DNA of 64,000 bases, taken from CALLPQ01 sp039819545. GTDB lineage: Bacteria; Pseudomonadota; Alphaproteobacteria; Caulobacterales; Parvularculaceae. A program made the position numbers and the translations under genes. The notes beneath the pieces are model-generated. The model worked only from the letters and a program-made list of their open reading frames with translations. It ran no database searches and was not told the DNA's origin. How positions within the stretch are numbered: position 1 is the first letter of the stretch; each line of letters opens with the position of its first letter. Below are positions 52,055 to 61,322 of this stretch, piece by piece. The stretch spans positions 62,001 to 126,000 of the forward strand of contig JBCBRS010000003.1 of the NCBI GenBank assembly GCA_039819545.1, written 5' to 3'.

Positions 52055-53365
52055 CTACCAGAGTAATCGCCGGCGCGACGGCTGGCCCTCAATTTTTGAC
52101 GTTTCCGGCGGCGAATCACCGTCGCGCAGGAAGGGTCGCGGGCTGGCGGCAAAAGCCGTCTCCACAAAAACCGGTTTTTCGCTTGTGGGCTGCCAATGGT
52201 CTGAGCTGCCAGGCTGAAGGTCGCCAGCAAGCACGGCCTCGGGTGCCGCCGCGGTCGATGGGGGTTTTGCCGGTTTGGTGGACGCTTTTTCCAGAGCCGC
52301 AGCGCGCGAGCGCGTGACGGCCATCGCGTCATCAACCCGGCGGACAATATCATCAAGGCGGGGGCCATTATTGGCCAGATAGGCGCTACGCACCCCATCA
52401 AGCGCCGCCTCGACCGCCCTGTCCTGATCGCGTTGGTTGAAGCCGGACACCAGATTGCTCAATAGACCGGCGACGGCGTAAACACTGACCCCGCCCATCA
52501 AAAGCATAAAGAAAACCGGGTAGCGCATGATGTCTGGTGTCGGCCCTGTTGGTACCCCGCGCTCCGCAAAAGCAAGCCAACCCGTGACGAGACCCAGCAT
52601 GAGACCAACGGCAAAGACGATCAGCGTTGCTGGTTCTGTCCGCCCGGAAAGGTAGCGCCGCAGATCAACCATGGATTGGCGATGATTTTCCGGCACCAAA
52701 AAGGATAGCTCCTTAAAGAATATCTGCACTTCAAAGACTTTGTGCTGCGCCTTTGCCAGTGCCTCAAGGTCCTTGGAGAGCCCTTGCCCCTGTTGGATCG
52801 GCTGAGTCAGCAAGGCAACGTCAGCATCGAGGGCCTGTGCCTCGGCTGCGATATCGGCGCCCAACCGATCAGCCTGACGTTTGACCGGGCGGCGATCATC
52901 CGGTCGTCGCTTGAAATAAAGCCACAGGGCCGCGCCCACAAAAAGTGCGGTCAGGCCAACCACGAGGAACAATTGCGCCAATGCACCAGCATCCGCCACC
53001 GGCAACCAGCCAAGCAGGCTGCCAGAAGCGTTGAGCCCAGCGCCGGGACCTTGTGCGGTCTTGATAAAGAGCAGCACGGCAGTGACGAGCCAAACAATCG
53101 CAATAAAGAGGCGCCCCTCCTGCGCTAAAACCTGCGCACGCGCACTGACATCGCGGTTGATTGCGCGCGCTAACTGGCGCTTGCCATAGTGCAGAGTGTC
53201 CTGACGGCTCTGAGCCGCATCGGCAGCCTTTTCCAGCGCGGTCCCAAGATCGGTTTGCGCCCCGGTAAACTGGGTCTCAAGGTCGTCAGCAAAGCGAGTA
53301 GAAACCGGCGGGCTTACCGCTTGCGTCTTCTCTTTCGCCTTCGCCGCCAGTGCTGCCCACCACAT
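52055..53365 (-). CDS. Four-TM membrane protein of unknown function
   Basis: 436 aa. Membrane segments at about residues 85-105 (LFIAIVWLVTAVLLFI), 130-152 (LFLVVGLTALFVGAALWLYF), 250-272 (LIVFAVGLMLGLVTGWLAF) and 283-305 (FFMLLMGGVSVYAVAGLL). Helical cytosolic parts lie before the first, between the second and third (RQADRLGADIAAEAQALD), and after the fourth. The last ~90 residues are Pro/Ala/Glu-rich and disordered. I do not recognise the family. It lies 94 bp downstream of the nuclease-like gene on the same strand, so the two probably belong together. Confidence 0.65.
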   Translation of the reverse strand: MWWAALAAKAKEKTQAVSPPVSTRFADDLETQFTGAQTDLGTALEKAADAAQSRQDTLHYGKRQLARAINRDVSARAQVLAQEGRLFIAIVWLVTAVLLFIKTAQGPGAGLNASGSLLGWLPVADAGALAQLFLVVGLTALFVGAALWLYFKRRPDDRRPVKRQADRLGADIAAEAQALDADVALLTQPIQQGQGLSKDLEALAKAQHKVFEVQIFFKELSFLVPENHRQSMVDLRRYLSGRTEPATLIVFAVGLMLGLVTGWLAFAERGVPTGPTPDIMRYPVFFMLLMGGVSVYAVAGLLSNLVSGFNQRDQDRAVEAALDGVRSAYLANNGPRLDDIVRRVDDAMAVTRSRAAALEKASTKPAKPPSTAAAPEAVLAGDLQPGSSDHWQPTSEKPVFVETAFAASPRPFLRDGDSPPETSKIEGQPSRRRLLW

Positions 53366-53459
53366 ACCCAGTCCCCTATCCTATCCAACGCATTTTGCCG
53401 CGTCCCCTGGCAGTATCACGCGAATAGCAGCTTGGGGAAAGACCCAAATAACGTCTTGC

Positions 53460-55052
53460 CTATTCAGGGGCCACAGCTTGTTTCACAGCCGAAATACTAT
53501 CGTTCAGCACTGTCATTTCCCGCAATAAAGCATCGCGCATTTTACGGGTCCGCTCGCGCATCTTTCCCGTCGTGCTGTCGATGGTCGCCGCCCATTTTTC
53601 GAACTCGTCGAGATAGCCCACCTGTTTTTCAACGGCGAGCAACGCCTTTTCGATTGTCGCAAAATCAGCTGATTGATCGGCAAGCTTTGCCGCTCCCTGG
53701 ACCAAGAGCGCCGTGGCAAGGGACACCCCGGCATCAAGCACCAGATCACTGCCCGCATCATCGGCATCCCAGATCAAAAACACATCCTGCCCCACCCGGC
53801 TGAGCCGACCGAGCCCCGCTGGCGCCGACCGCGCGGAATACACAAAGACACCGACGCCCGCATCACGGTTTTTTCGCGCCTCTTCAATCTCGGCCCGGGC
53901 TGCTGCTAAATCGAGGGCTTTATTCTGTTTCGCCTCCACAACGATCCGTCCACCGGCAACCGCGTGGTCCGGGCCCAACTCAATGACCATATCGCCTTTC
54001 TTGCAATTGCGGATGCGCCCGGTCGCGTTACCCGTGGCGGTTACCAGATCGCCGCGCCCCTGAACCATTGATCGCAACTGAGCCGCCAGTGCGTCCTCAA
54101 AATCAAGACCATGGGTCGTGGATCGCAGGCTCTCGGCCTTGCGCGCCGCCATTTCCCTCAACTGGGCAACCATGTCAGTCTGAAAACCCTGCTGGGACTT
54201 GGCAAGTTCCGTGATCTGCGCGGTTAACTCGCGGCGCATGCGCGCAAGGGCTGATCCATCTTTATCGAGGGAAAACTCATCGGTGATCTGGCGCTGCGAC
54301 TGTTCCACCCGGCGCACCAGATTGGAAAGCGCACTATCGCTTTTATCGAGGGAGAATTCCGCCACTGCCGCTTTGATCTGTTCTTCAAGCGACGCGCCCG
54401 TCGCCCGGTGCTTTTCCCCAAGCTCCCGCAAGGTCCGGGACAAGGCCCCGGCAGGGTTATCAAGCGAAAACTCTCGCAACATCGCTTCTTTCTGGGTCGC
54501 AACGGCGCTGTCCACAGACTTCGCCAAATTAGCGGCAAGACCTTTTTCCGATGACGGATCAAGAAGCGCCAGTAGCGGTGAGTTTTGCGCCTGCAGGGTC
54601 TGCGCTAGCGCCGATCCATCGCCGCCAATCTGGGCACGGATGACCCGCTCAATATCCCCGCCTTCCTGCACCAGTTTCTCAACCCGCTGGGTGAGGGCCC
54701 CCGATTTGGGATCAAAATAATCGCCCAGCGCCCGGGCCACATCGGCCACCAGGCTTTCGCGGTGACCGGAAAGCGCCGTACCGAGACTTTCCATCAGGCG
54801 ATCACCCTCGCGGCGGATATTGGCGGCATCAATTCGGCTGCCCGCCTGTTGCAATGCAATGATACCGATTTTGAGGGCGGCCAAGGCAAACTGATCCCGC
54901 TCGCGCCCGGGCGCCTTCTCGCGCAGGATTTCCGCGATCTCGGCATCCTCCACAAAAAGATCGAGATTTACTCCCGCACTGTCCTTCCCGGGGAATGCAC
55001 CGTCGACCTCTCTGTCAGGCGCTGTGGTGTCGAACCGGGTACTGTCAAACAT
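53460..55052 (-). CDS. Coiled-coil protein with PD-(D/E)XK-like nuclease core
   Basis: 530 aa, ATG at 55050-55052 with AAGGG before it. A leading region without known domain is followed by a long helical zone (residues ~100-330) with a repeated motif: EFSLDNPAGALSRTL near 195, EFSLDKSDSALSNLV near 230, EFSLDKDGSALARM near 259, and looser copies earlier (YFDPKSGALTQRVEKL). A compact domain then reads GLDFEDALAAQL, CKKGDMVIEL near 354, GGRIVVEAKQNKAL near 368, and GVGVFVYSA. The order of Glu, Gly-Asp, and E-x-K fits the PD-(D/E)XK nuclease fold, as in DUF2130 proteins. Nuclease activity is inference. A four-TM protein gene follows. Confidence 0.6.
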   Translation of the reverse strand: MFDSTRFDTTAPDREVDGAFPGKDSAGVNLDLFVEDAEIAEILREKAPGRERDQFALAALKIGIIALQQAGSRIDAANIRREGDRLMESLGTALSGHRESLVADVARALGDYFDPKSGALTQRVEKLVQEGGDIERVIRAQIGGDGSALAQTLQAQNSPLLALLDPSSEKGLAANLAKSVDSAVATQKEAMLREFSLDNPAGALSRTLRELGEKHRATGASLEEQIKAAVAEFSLDKSDSALSNLVRRVEQSQRQITDEFSLDKDGSALARMRRELTAQITELAKSQQGFQTDMVAQLREMAARKAESLRSTTHGLDFEDALAAQLRSMVQGRGDLVTATGNATGRIRNCKKGDMVIELGPDHAVAGGRIVVEAKQNKALDLAAARAEIEEARKNRDAGVGVFVYSARSAPAGLGRLSRVGQDVFLIWDADDAGSDLVLDAGVSLATALLVQGAAKLADQSADFATIEKALLAVEKQVGYLDEFEKWAATIDSTTGKMRERTRKMRDALLREMTVLNDSISAVKQAVAPE

Positions 55053-55173
55053 GGTGAAATCCCTTTCACAAAGATCATATGGGCGCTAGAACAAAATAGC
55101 AACACGAGTCTGGGACGAAGCCGGCATTAACCCGTTTTTGCTAGTCTTCAGGCTCAGAGAATGCGGTGATTCG

Positions 55174-55671
55174 ATGGTCATTATTGCCAAGGCAGGCAAA
55201 GGAAAAAAAGGCAACACGAAGCCACAGAATGGCTGGATTTATTGCCTTGTGAACCCCTCATTTCCTGACCTTGTAAAAATCGGTCTGACCACAGGGTCCG
55301 TGGAAGCGCGGATGGCGCAACTGGACGGTACAGCGACGCCGGCGCCATTCCGGCTGGTGGGCAAATGGCGCAGCCGAGATGTGGCCCGCGACGAACGCCG
55401 CCTCCACCGCGCGCTGGACAAATACCGTGTACGCACCAATCGTGAATTCTTTTCACTCGACGCGAGCGAAGCCCGGCACAAAATCAGCGCCATTTTGAAC
55501 AAGCCGGCCAATGCAGTTCGCACGCGCCGCCAGCGCAATGGACTGGCACAGGGGCTCCTTTTTGTGTTGGTGATGGTCAGTTTGATTTGGCTCAATCAAC
55601 TCATTTTGAGCAAAAGCTTTTCTTATGGACAGCAGCAGCAGCAGCAAATTACTACGGTACCTCTACCCTAA
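55174..55671 (+). CDS. Membrane-anchored GIY-YIG (T5orf172/MUG113-type) protein
   Basis: 165 aa from the ATG at 55174. The GIY-YIG-like core is at residues ~20-95: GWIYCLVNPSFPDLVKIGLTT carries the paired Tyr/Gly strands, then RMAQLDGTATPAPFRLVGKW, RRLHRALDKYRV with Arg, and TNREFFSL with Glu. The C-terminal part adds a membrane helix (GLLFVLVMVSLIWLNQLIL, about 127-146) and a poly-Gln run of six from CAG codons. A nuclease fused to a membrane anchor is uncommon. Divergent from the coiled-coil nuclease-like gene; the RTX gene follows 15 bp later on the same strand. Confidence 0.72.
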   Translation: MVIIAKAGKGKKGNTKPQNGWIYCLVNPSFPDLVKIGLTTGSVEARMAQLDGTATPAPFRLVGKWRSRDVARDERRLHRALDKYRVRTNREFFSLDASEARHKISAILNKPANAVRTRRQRNGLAQGLLFVLVMVSLIWLNQLILSKSFSYGQQQQQQITTVPLP

Positions 55672-55686
55672 TTTCCGGAGTGTTCT

Positions 55687-57423
55687 ATGCCAGGTACCAA
55701 TAGCGACGATTTCCTGACTTTGACCCCCGGCGACGATGATGTCGTGGCCATGGCTGGTAACGACACAATTTTTGGTGACATCAGCAACTCTGTTTTCGGA
55801 AACGACAGCGTCGATGGGGGTTTGGGCCTTGATGTTCTTCGGATTTCGACCATCTTTTCACCAGTCCTGATTACCGCTAACGGCGCTCAAAGTCTCCTTT
55901 CGTTTGGCAACAGCAATGCGTCCTTTGGATCGATCTCCATTGCAAATGTTGAACAGATCGATTTGATCGCAGGATCAGCAATCGAAGTCGACGCTAGTGG
56001 GTCAACGATCAACCTGAATCTATTAAGCGGCGGTCCTTCCAGTCCGATAGGGTTTCGAATTGGCTATGGGAATGTGATCGCGGGTAGTGGAAATGACACA
56101 CTCACCGGCGGCCGAGCTGACCTCGCGCCGAACCGATCCACATCACAAGAACTTTCAGGTGGTGCAGGGGACGATGTCTTTGTCTTTGAACGTCAAGCTT
56201 TGAGCTTTGTCGCGTCGGCCCTGCCCCTCGCCGGTGTAATCATTATGGATCTTTCGCTCGGGGATCGAATTGATCTGTCTCGAACAACGTTTGATTTTGT
56301 TGGGTCAATTCCGGTTTTTTCAAACGATCCCGCGATTAACACCCTGGCACCTGGCGAAATTGGCGTTGCGATCGTCGGCGACCGAACCGTCTTACAGTTA
56401 CGGCATCTCACCGGGATTGGTGGTGAGGTTTTCAGTAACGTGACGATAAATAATGGTGCCTTTACGCTCGTTGAATCGGTTCCTGGCTCAAACATCCTGC
56501 AAATTGCAGATACCGTGTCAGGGTCGTTGGAGAACGATTCTTTGCAGGGCACGCCGGAGCCCGATTTTATTCGGGCTTTTGCTGGTGACGACACCGTATT
56601 GGGTTTTGGCGCAGCCGATACCCTGAACGGTCAGGCCGGTAACGATAGCCTGGTGGGTGGTGCCGGCGACGATTCGCTTGTGGGCGATAGCGGTGAGGAT
56701 TTTATCGATGGCGGCAACGGGAATGATGAGCTGCGCGGCGGCACCGGCGCAGATACGCTGTTTGGGCGGGATGGGAATGACCGGTTGACCGGCGGTAATC
56801 TCGGCGACCTGCTCGACGGCGGAGACGGGAATGACCTGCTACAAGGTCTGGCGGGCAATGATACCGCCATTGGCGCGCTGGGCAATGATGTAATTTTAGG
56901 GTTCAGCGGCGACGATCTCCTGCGCGGTGGATCGGGCGATGATCAACTCGGCGGAGGCACCGGCGACGATACGCTGTTCGGGGGGCCGGGCGATGATCGG
57001 CTTACCGGCGCAGCGGGCGGCGACAGCTTGGTGGGCGGTACTGGCAATGACCGCCTCACAGGACTGATTGAGAACGATACGCTGATCGGTGACGCGGGCA
57101 ATGACACTTTGCTTGGTGGCACCGGTGACGATCAACTGACGGGTGGTCAGGGCCGTGACGTCTTTATTTTCGCTGACGATTTTGGCCGCGACAGTATCAC
57201 CGACCTCGCAACGACGGGGATTAGCGCTGACCTAATTGATCTGTCACAGGTTACAGCGATCACTGATTTTGCTGATCTGCTGGCTAACCATATTCAGGTT
57301 TTTAGCACGATCGATCCTGGCGGCGGGATTACCACCCAACTGGCCATCGTCGTCAATGAGGATCGTATCTTCCTTGACGGGATCAGTCAGGGTGATCTGT
57401 CTGCGGATGATTTTATATTTTAG
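55687..57423 (+). CDS. RTX (calcium-binding nonapeptide repeat) protein
   Basis: 578 aa with GGAG before the ATG. The N-terminal ~290 residues start with DDFLTLTPGDDDVVAMAGNDT and look like irregular beta-roll or serralysin-like repeats; no enzyme domain is visible. About twenty GGxGxDxLx-type nonapeptides follow in residues ~293-500 (e.g. GGAGDDSLVG, GGTGADTLFG). The last part, FADDFGRDSITDLATTG then ...GDLSADDFIF, is the usual C-terminal export signal of proteins that leave by a type I system and fold on binding Ca2+ outside. No HlyB/HlyD/TolC genes are nearby. Confidence 0.85.
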   Translation: MPGTNSDDFLTLTPGDDDVVAMAGNDTIFGDISNSVFGNDSVDGGLGLDVLRISTIFSPVLITANGAQSLLSFGNSNASFGSISIANVEQIDLIAGSAIEVDASGSTINLNLLSGGPSSPIGFRIGYGNVIAGSGNDTLTGGRADLAPNRSTSQELSGGAGDDVFVFERQALSFVASALPLAGVIIMDLSLGDRIDLSRTTFDFVGSIPVFSNDPAINTLAPGEIGVAIVGDRTVLQLRHLTGIGGEVFSNVTINNGAFTLVESVPGSNILQIADTVSGSLENDSLQGTPEPDFIRAFAGDDTVLGFGAADTLNGQAGNDSLVGGAGDDSLVGDSGEDFIDGGNGNDELRGGTGADTLFGRDGNDRLTGGNLGDLLDGGDGNDLLQGLAGNDTAIGALGNDVILGFSGDDLLRGGSGDDQLGGGTGDDTLFGGPGDDRLTGAAGGDSLVGGTGNDRLTGLIENDTLIGDAGNDTLLGGTGDDQLTGGQGRDVFIFADDFGRDSITDLATTGISADLIDLSQVTAITDFADLLANHIQVFSTIDPGGGITTQLAIVVNEDRIFLDGISQGDLSADDFIF

Positions 57424-57484
57424 AGTGCAGATTTAACGAGACTGCATTTACTTTTATTGAAACACAAACGCAGTCTAGATTGTT

Positions 57485-57630
57485 TAGAGTCTAAACGAAA
57501 AATCGGTTTTGCCTGTCGAAAACGCTATTCTTGAGAACCGGAGCGCAGCGTACATGGAGTACGTGAGCACCGGAAGCGCAGAAAATAGCGTTTGCAGACG
57601 GCATAACTAGATTTTTCGGTTGGGCTCTTA
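57485..57630. repeat. 146-bp imperfect palindromic repeat element
   Basis: The region between the RTX gene and the M1-fusion gene is a long imperfect inverted repeat. The ends match (CGAAAAATC on the left, GATTTTTCG on the right), as do AACGCTATT (left) with AATAGCGTT (right), and the centre GTACATGGAGTAC. The first 34 nt reappear at 42045-42078. The AT-rich ends and GC-rich core are unlike the genes around it. It codes for nothing. It resembles dispersed palindromic elements (REP- or MITE-like) of bacterial genomes. Confidence 0.75.
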
Positions 57631-57672
57631 GGGTTTTCGCCGAGGGCTGCGAGCATTTCACCCCTCACCCCC

Positions 57673-60600
57673 TTAATTGACCCGCATCACATTATTATCC
57701 GCATCTCGATCAATCAGCTTCACGTAGGGATCGATACCGGCGTGCGTTGGCCGCTTGTCCACCGTGATGGTTATTGTGGGATCCTGTTCCGAAACAGTGT
57801 GCTTTTCAAGATAAAGGACATCATCCGCCTCAAAATCGCTATCCGCAGGGCTTTTCAGGAAGACGCCAATATCGATGGGAATGGTGATCGGCGCCGACGT
57901 TTCTTCGCCCACCCCATCAGCATAGAATTTTTTAGCATCATAGGTGAGCGTGACATCAAAACGTTGATCGTCGCGCTCTTCCACCTCAACGCTTTCTGCT
58001 TTTAGATCGTAAAGTGTGATTTTCTCAAAAAGATCCGTGATGAGATCATCATGCGTCGGCCCGGCCTCTTCACGCAGAATTTTCAGGAAATCGGTACTGG
58101 TGGCGTAAGGCGCCGACTGAAAACCCCGCAGCGCAATCAGCCGCTGAAGCGCCCGGTTGACCACCGCCTCGCCCACATAATCCTTTAATGCATACATCAC
58201 CAGCGAGCCTTTGCGGTAGTGGATATAGCCCTGATTTTCCACCCGGTAGAGAGGTAGCTCCTCAATACGTTCAGTGCCGCGCGCGGACAGATAGCGGTCA
58301 AGCTCAAGGGTCAAAAAATCACGCACATGTTCAGGGCCAAACTCCTTTTCCACAGCCATAAAGGCTGAGTACTGAGCAAAGGTCTCCACAAGCATAGCGC
58401 CGCCCTGAACATTAGCGCCCATCACCTGATGGGCCCACCATTGGTGTGCAACCTCGTGTGACGTCACGTAAAAGGTGGAATCTACTTTATCGGGGTTCGT
58501 ATTATCGGCGATAAAGCCAATACGTTCCGAAAACGGCACGGTGTTCGGGAAAGACTGCGCGAAGGTCCGATAGGGAAATTCGAGGATGCGCATCTGGCGG
58601 TATTGGAAGGGGCTGAAATTCTCCGTGAAGTAATCAAAGGATTTCTTCGTCGCCTCGATCATACGGTCCACATTGAAGGCGTGGGGCTCATGATAAAAGA
58701 TTTGGATGGCCACGTCCTTCCATTTGTCTTCGCGCACGGCATACCGCGCCGACTGGAAAGAGAAGAAGTTTAGGATTGGTACGTCCATTTTATAAGAAAA
58801 ATACCGCCGTCCATTCTCCTGCCATTCCCGCTCCAGATAGCCTGGTGCGATTGCTGTCTGATCTTCGGCCGTGCTCAACGTCGCCTCAAACGTAACGAAG
58901 TCTGAATCGGCCCTCAAATAATTTTGATTATGAAAACGCGTATCTTCCAGCTTGGGCATCCGGTCGATCTCTTCAAGATCATACTTTCGCCGATCATTTC
59001 GATCCGTGAGAAGACGCCCCGGCTGAAAGCCAATCGCCGGCATAATATCCAGATTGTTAACAAAGGTTCCGTTCTCCACCACGGTGACGCCGTTGCGACT
59101 ATTGCGAAACCCTTCATAAGCAAGACGGGTGGTAAAGCTTAATGTGCGGCGTTCGCCAGGTTCCATGGGCGTTGCAAGATCGTAAAAATAGACCTTATGC
59201 AGATCATCGCGCTCCGTAATGGTGCCCCCCGCAAGGGACTGTGATGGGATTTCAAGGCCCGAGTCATATTCCACATGGACCCGGTCAATCGGAGAATCGG
59301 TTTTATTCTCAAGCACATAAGATCCCGCAACCTCGACCCTCCGCGCGGCGGGGAAAATATCCACATTGGTGGAAACCGCGATAATCTTTGGTTGCGCAAC
59401 CTCTTTGAGCGCCCCATACCGGTTTTCATAATCAACGGCGAGCTTATCCTCATCTTTTGAGGTGCGGTAGTCGTTGACGATATTCGTGTTGTAAAAAATG
59501 TAAGCGCCTGTGGCGATCGCTGCGATCGCACTGACACCCATCAGCGCCGATGATCCCACACCAAGCTGCGCCCCAAGCCCGCCGATCCGCTTGCCCAGCG
59601 CCGTGAGCGTGCCGCGTGACCACAACCCATAAGACAGGGCCAGAAGGATGATCGCCACAAACGTCCAGTAGACGTTAAAAATCGTCCGGATCCCGAGGAA
59701 ATGGCCATAGCCATTCATATCGGAGTACCCACCACCAGGCGTCTGCGCATATTGATAAAGATTGTGCTCAAAACCCAGATTTCCGAGCGTCAGGATACCG
59801 ATGTAAAAGACCAGCATCGCCAGCAAACCGAGATAGCGGTTGTTGAACAAAACCTGAAAAAACACGGCAAGAATAGCCGTCAAAATTAAAGGCCATCCGG
59901 TGATGTAAACAAGTCGGATGAGATATTGGTCCCACTCAATTGCGGTGGAGCTTGCCACCATCTGATAACCCGCGCCCAGCAACGCCGAAAACACAAACAG
60001 GACAAGCACCACGAGCCCGATGGCCAAAATCTTTGGAAAGATAAACGCCCAGCTTGGGGTTGGCGCCGACTCAACGATTTCGTGCATCTTTGCGCCATGG
60101 TCGCGCCAGACAAGATCGGCGGCATAGAAAATCACCACCACAAAAGGCACAAAGCCAAAACCGCTGACGATGGCACTGACCATATTCTGCGTAACGGGGA
60201 GTACGGGCGTGCCGAAAATCTCCTCCGTATTAAGAATATTGAGAAGAGCAAGGCTGAGGCCAAGAACGATCAATACCCAGAAGGTGATAGAGAAAAAGAT
60301 CGCGCGCACCTCAAACCGCGTGCGGGCGAAAAATTGCTGGCGCGCTGTGCGTGCACTGGCAAAATTCTGCGTGACCCTGGGCAGAACAACACGGGTCGGC
60401 AAAAAGCGTTGGGGTCGTGCCGCTCCCCTATCTTTGGTCTTGCCCGCCTGTTTGCCAGCCTTGCGGAAGGAGAAGGTCAAGAAGTTAACCACCAGCAGCA
60501 AAATGCTGATGCCAAACCAGAGCGCCCGGTTGGCGAGGAACAAACCCTCTAGCGGCACCAGTTTTGTATTCCGTTCAAAGGCTGTCCAATTACGGGTTGC

Positions 60601-61251
60601 TTCGCCCCACGCCGCGCCGCCGAGTGGATCGCTGAGCGCTGCAATAGTCCGAAACTCCAGCTTGTCGGGCAGGCTTTCGGAAACAAGATATAAGACAAAA
60701 AAGCCCACAAGCCCGATATAGGTCGCGAGCGTAGATCGGCTGACATTAGCAATCACGAACATCAGGATCCCAACGAAAAGCATATTGGGAAGACCAATTA
60801 CAAAAAGCGCATAGAGATAATCGACGGGGCGAAAGGGGCCGAGCGTTTCCGGATCAAGCCACGGCATAAAACTGCCCACCATGAGGCCGAGGGGCACACT
60901 GGCAAAGGCAAGCATCACAATGATGAAAGCGCCGCTAAAGCGGCCCAGCATGTAATCGCCCTTCTTCACGGGTGTGGAAAAAAGAATGCCATCCATTTTG
61001 CTGGCGCTATCGCGCAGGACACTGCTCGATAAAAACACCGTGGGGATAATAATGGCAAACAGCGACATAATCATTGTCGCGAAGGTAATGGCGAAAGGCG
61101 CATTGGCGTTCACATTACCGCCGCTACCAATCTGCACCTCATCCAGCGAAACAGCAGCGAAGCTGAACAGGAAGAACAGCAGGAAAATGATGATAAAAGC
61201 GGGTGAGGTGATCTGGTAACGGGTCTCAAAACCCGCGATTTTGCCCAACAT
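57673..61251 (-). CDS. ABC-2 permease fused to M1 family aminopeptidase
   Basis: 1192 aa. Residues ~1-580 hold about a dozen membrane helices of two ABC-2 permease halves (EFRAIFFSITFWVLIVLGLS-type start of the second half near 310). After ~620 comes a soluble peptidase region: RMRILEFPYRTFAQSFPNTV, then the zinc site TSHEVAHQWWAHQVMG with the third ligand in VETFAQYSA (Glu 20 residues after HEVAH). The spacing is one longer than in classic M1 enzymes but is seen in relatives of this fusion. It likely works with the ABC ATPase gene 71 bp upstream. The exported substrate and the peptidase target are unknown. Confidence 0.87.
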   Translation of the reverse strand: MLGKIAGFETRYQITSPAFIIIFLLFFLFSFAAVSLDEVQIGSGGNVNANAPFAITFATMIMSLFAIIIPTVFLSSSVLRDSASKMDGILFSTPVKKGDYMLGRFSGAFIIVMLAFASVPLGLMVGSFMPWLDPETLGPFRPVDYLYALFVIGLPNMLFVGILMFVIANVSRSTLATYIGLVGFFVLYLVSESLPDKLEFRTIAALSDPLGGAAWGEATRNWTAFERNTKLVPLEGLFLANRALWFGISILLLVVNFLTFSFRKAGKQAGKTKDRGAARPQRFLPTRVVLPRVTQNFASARTARQQFFARTRFEVRAIFFSITFWVLIVLGLSLALLNILNTEEIFGTPVLPVTQNMVSAIVSGFGFVPFVVVIFYAADLVWRDHGAKMHEIVESAPTPSWAFIFPKILAIGLVVLVLFVFSALLGAGYQMVASSTAIEWDQYLIRLVYITGWPLILTAILAVFFQVLFNNRYLGLLAMLVFYIGILTLGNLGFEHNLYQYAQTPGGGYSDMNGYGHFLGIRTIFNVYWTFVAIILLALSYGLWSRGTLTALGKRIGGLGAQLGVGSSALMGVSAIAAIATGAYIFYNTNIVNDYRTSKDEDKLAVDYENRYGALKEVAQPKIIAVSTNVDIFPAARRVEVAGSYVLENKTDSPIDRVHVEYDSGLEIPSQSLAGGTITERDDLHKVYFYDLATPMEPGERRTLSFTTRLAYEGFRNSRNGVTVVENGTFVNNLDIMPAIGFQPGRLLTDRNDRRKYDLEEIDRMPKLEDTRFHNQNYLRADSDFVTFEATLSTAEDQTAIAPGYLEREWQENGRRYFSYKMDVPILNFFSFQSARYAVREDKWKDVAIQIFYHEPHAFNVDRMIEATKKSFDYFTENFSPFQYRQMRILEFPYRTFAQSFPNTVPFSERIGFIADNTNPDKVDSTFYVTSHEVAHQWWAHQVMGANVQGGAMLVETFAQYSAFMAVEKEFGPEHVRDFLTLELDRYLSARGTERIEELPLYRVENQGYIHYRKGSLVMYALKDYVGEAVVNRALQRLIALRGFQSAPYATSTDFLKILREEAGPTHDDLITDLFEKITLYDLKAESVEVEERDDQRFDVTLTYDAKKFYADGVGEETSAPITIPIDIGVFLKSPADSDFEADDVLYLEKHTVSEQDPTITITVDKRPTHAGIDPYVKLIDRDADNNVMRVN

Positions 61252-61322
61252 GATGTTCCCTTACCCTCTTAATCAAATAGCCACCCAGGCGACCTTGGAT
61301 ATAGGGCCGCGTTACCGGCGCC

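Noticed and set aside
55640..55660. CAG repeat at the end of the GIY-YIG gene as a contingency locus.
   Set aside because: Six in-frame triplets cannot shift the frame when a unit is lost or gained, so phase variation is unlikely.
57061..57140. RTX nonapeptide-coding DNA as a CRISPR-like or tandem DNA repeat.
   Set aside because: The periodicity is at the protein level; the 27-bp DNA units are too divergent and have no spacers.
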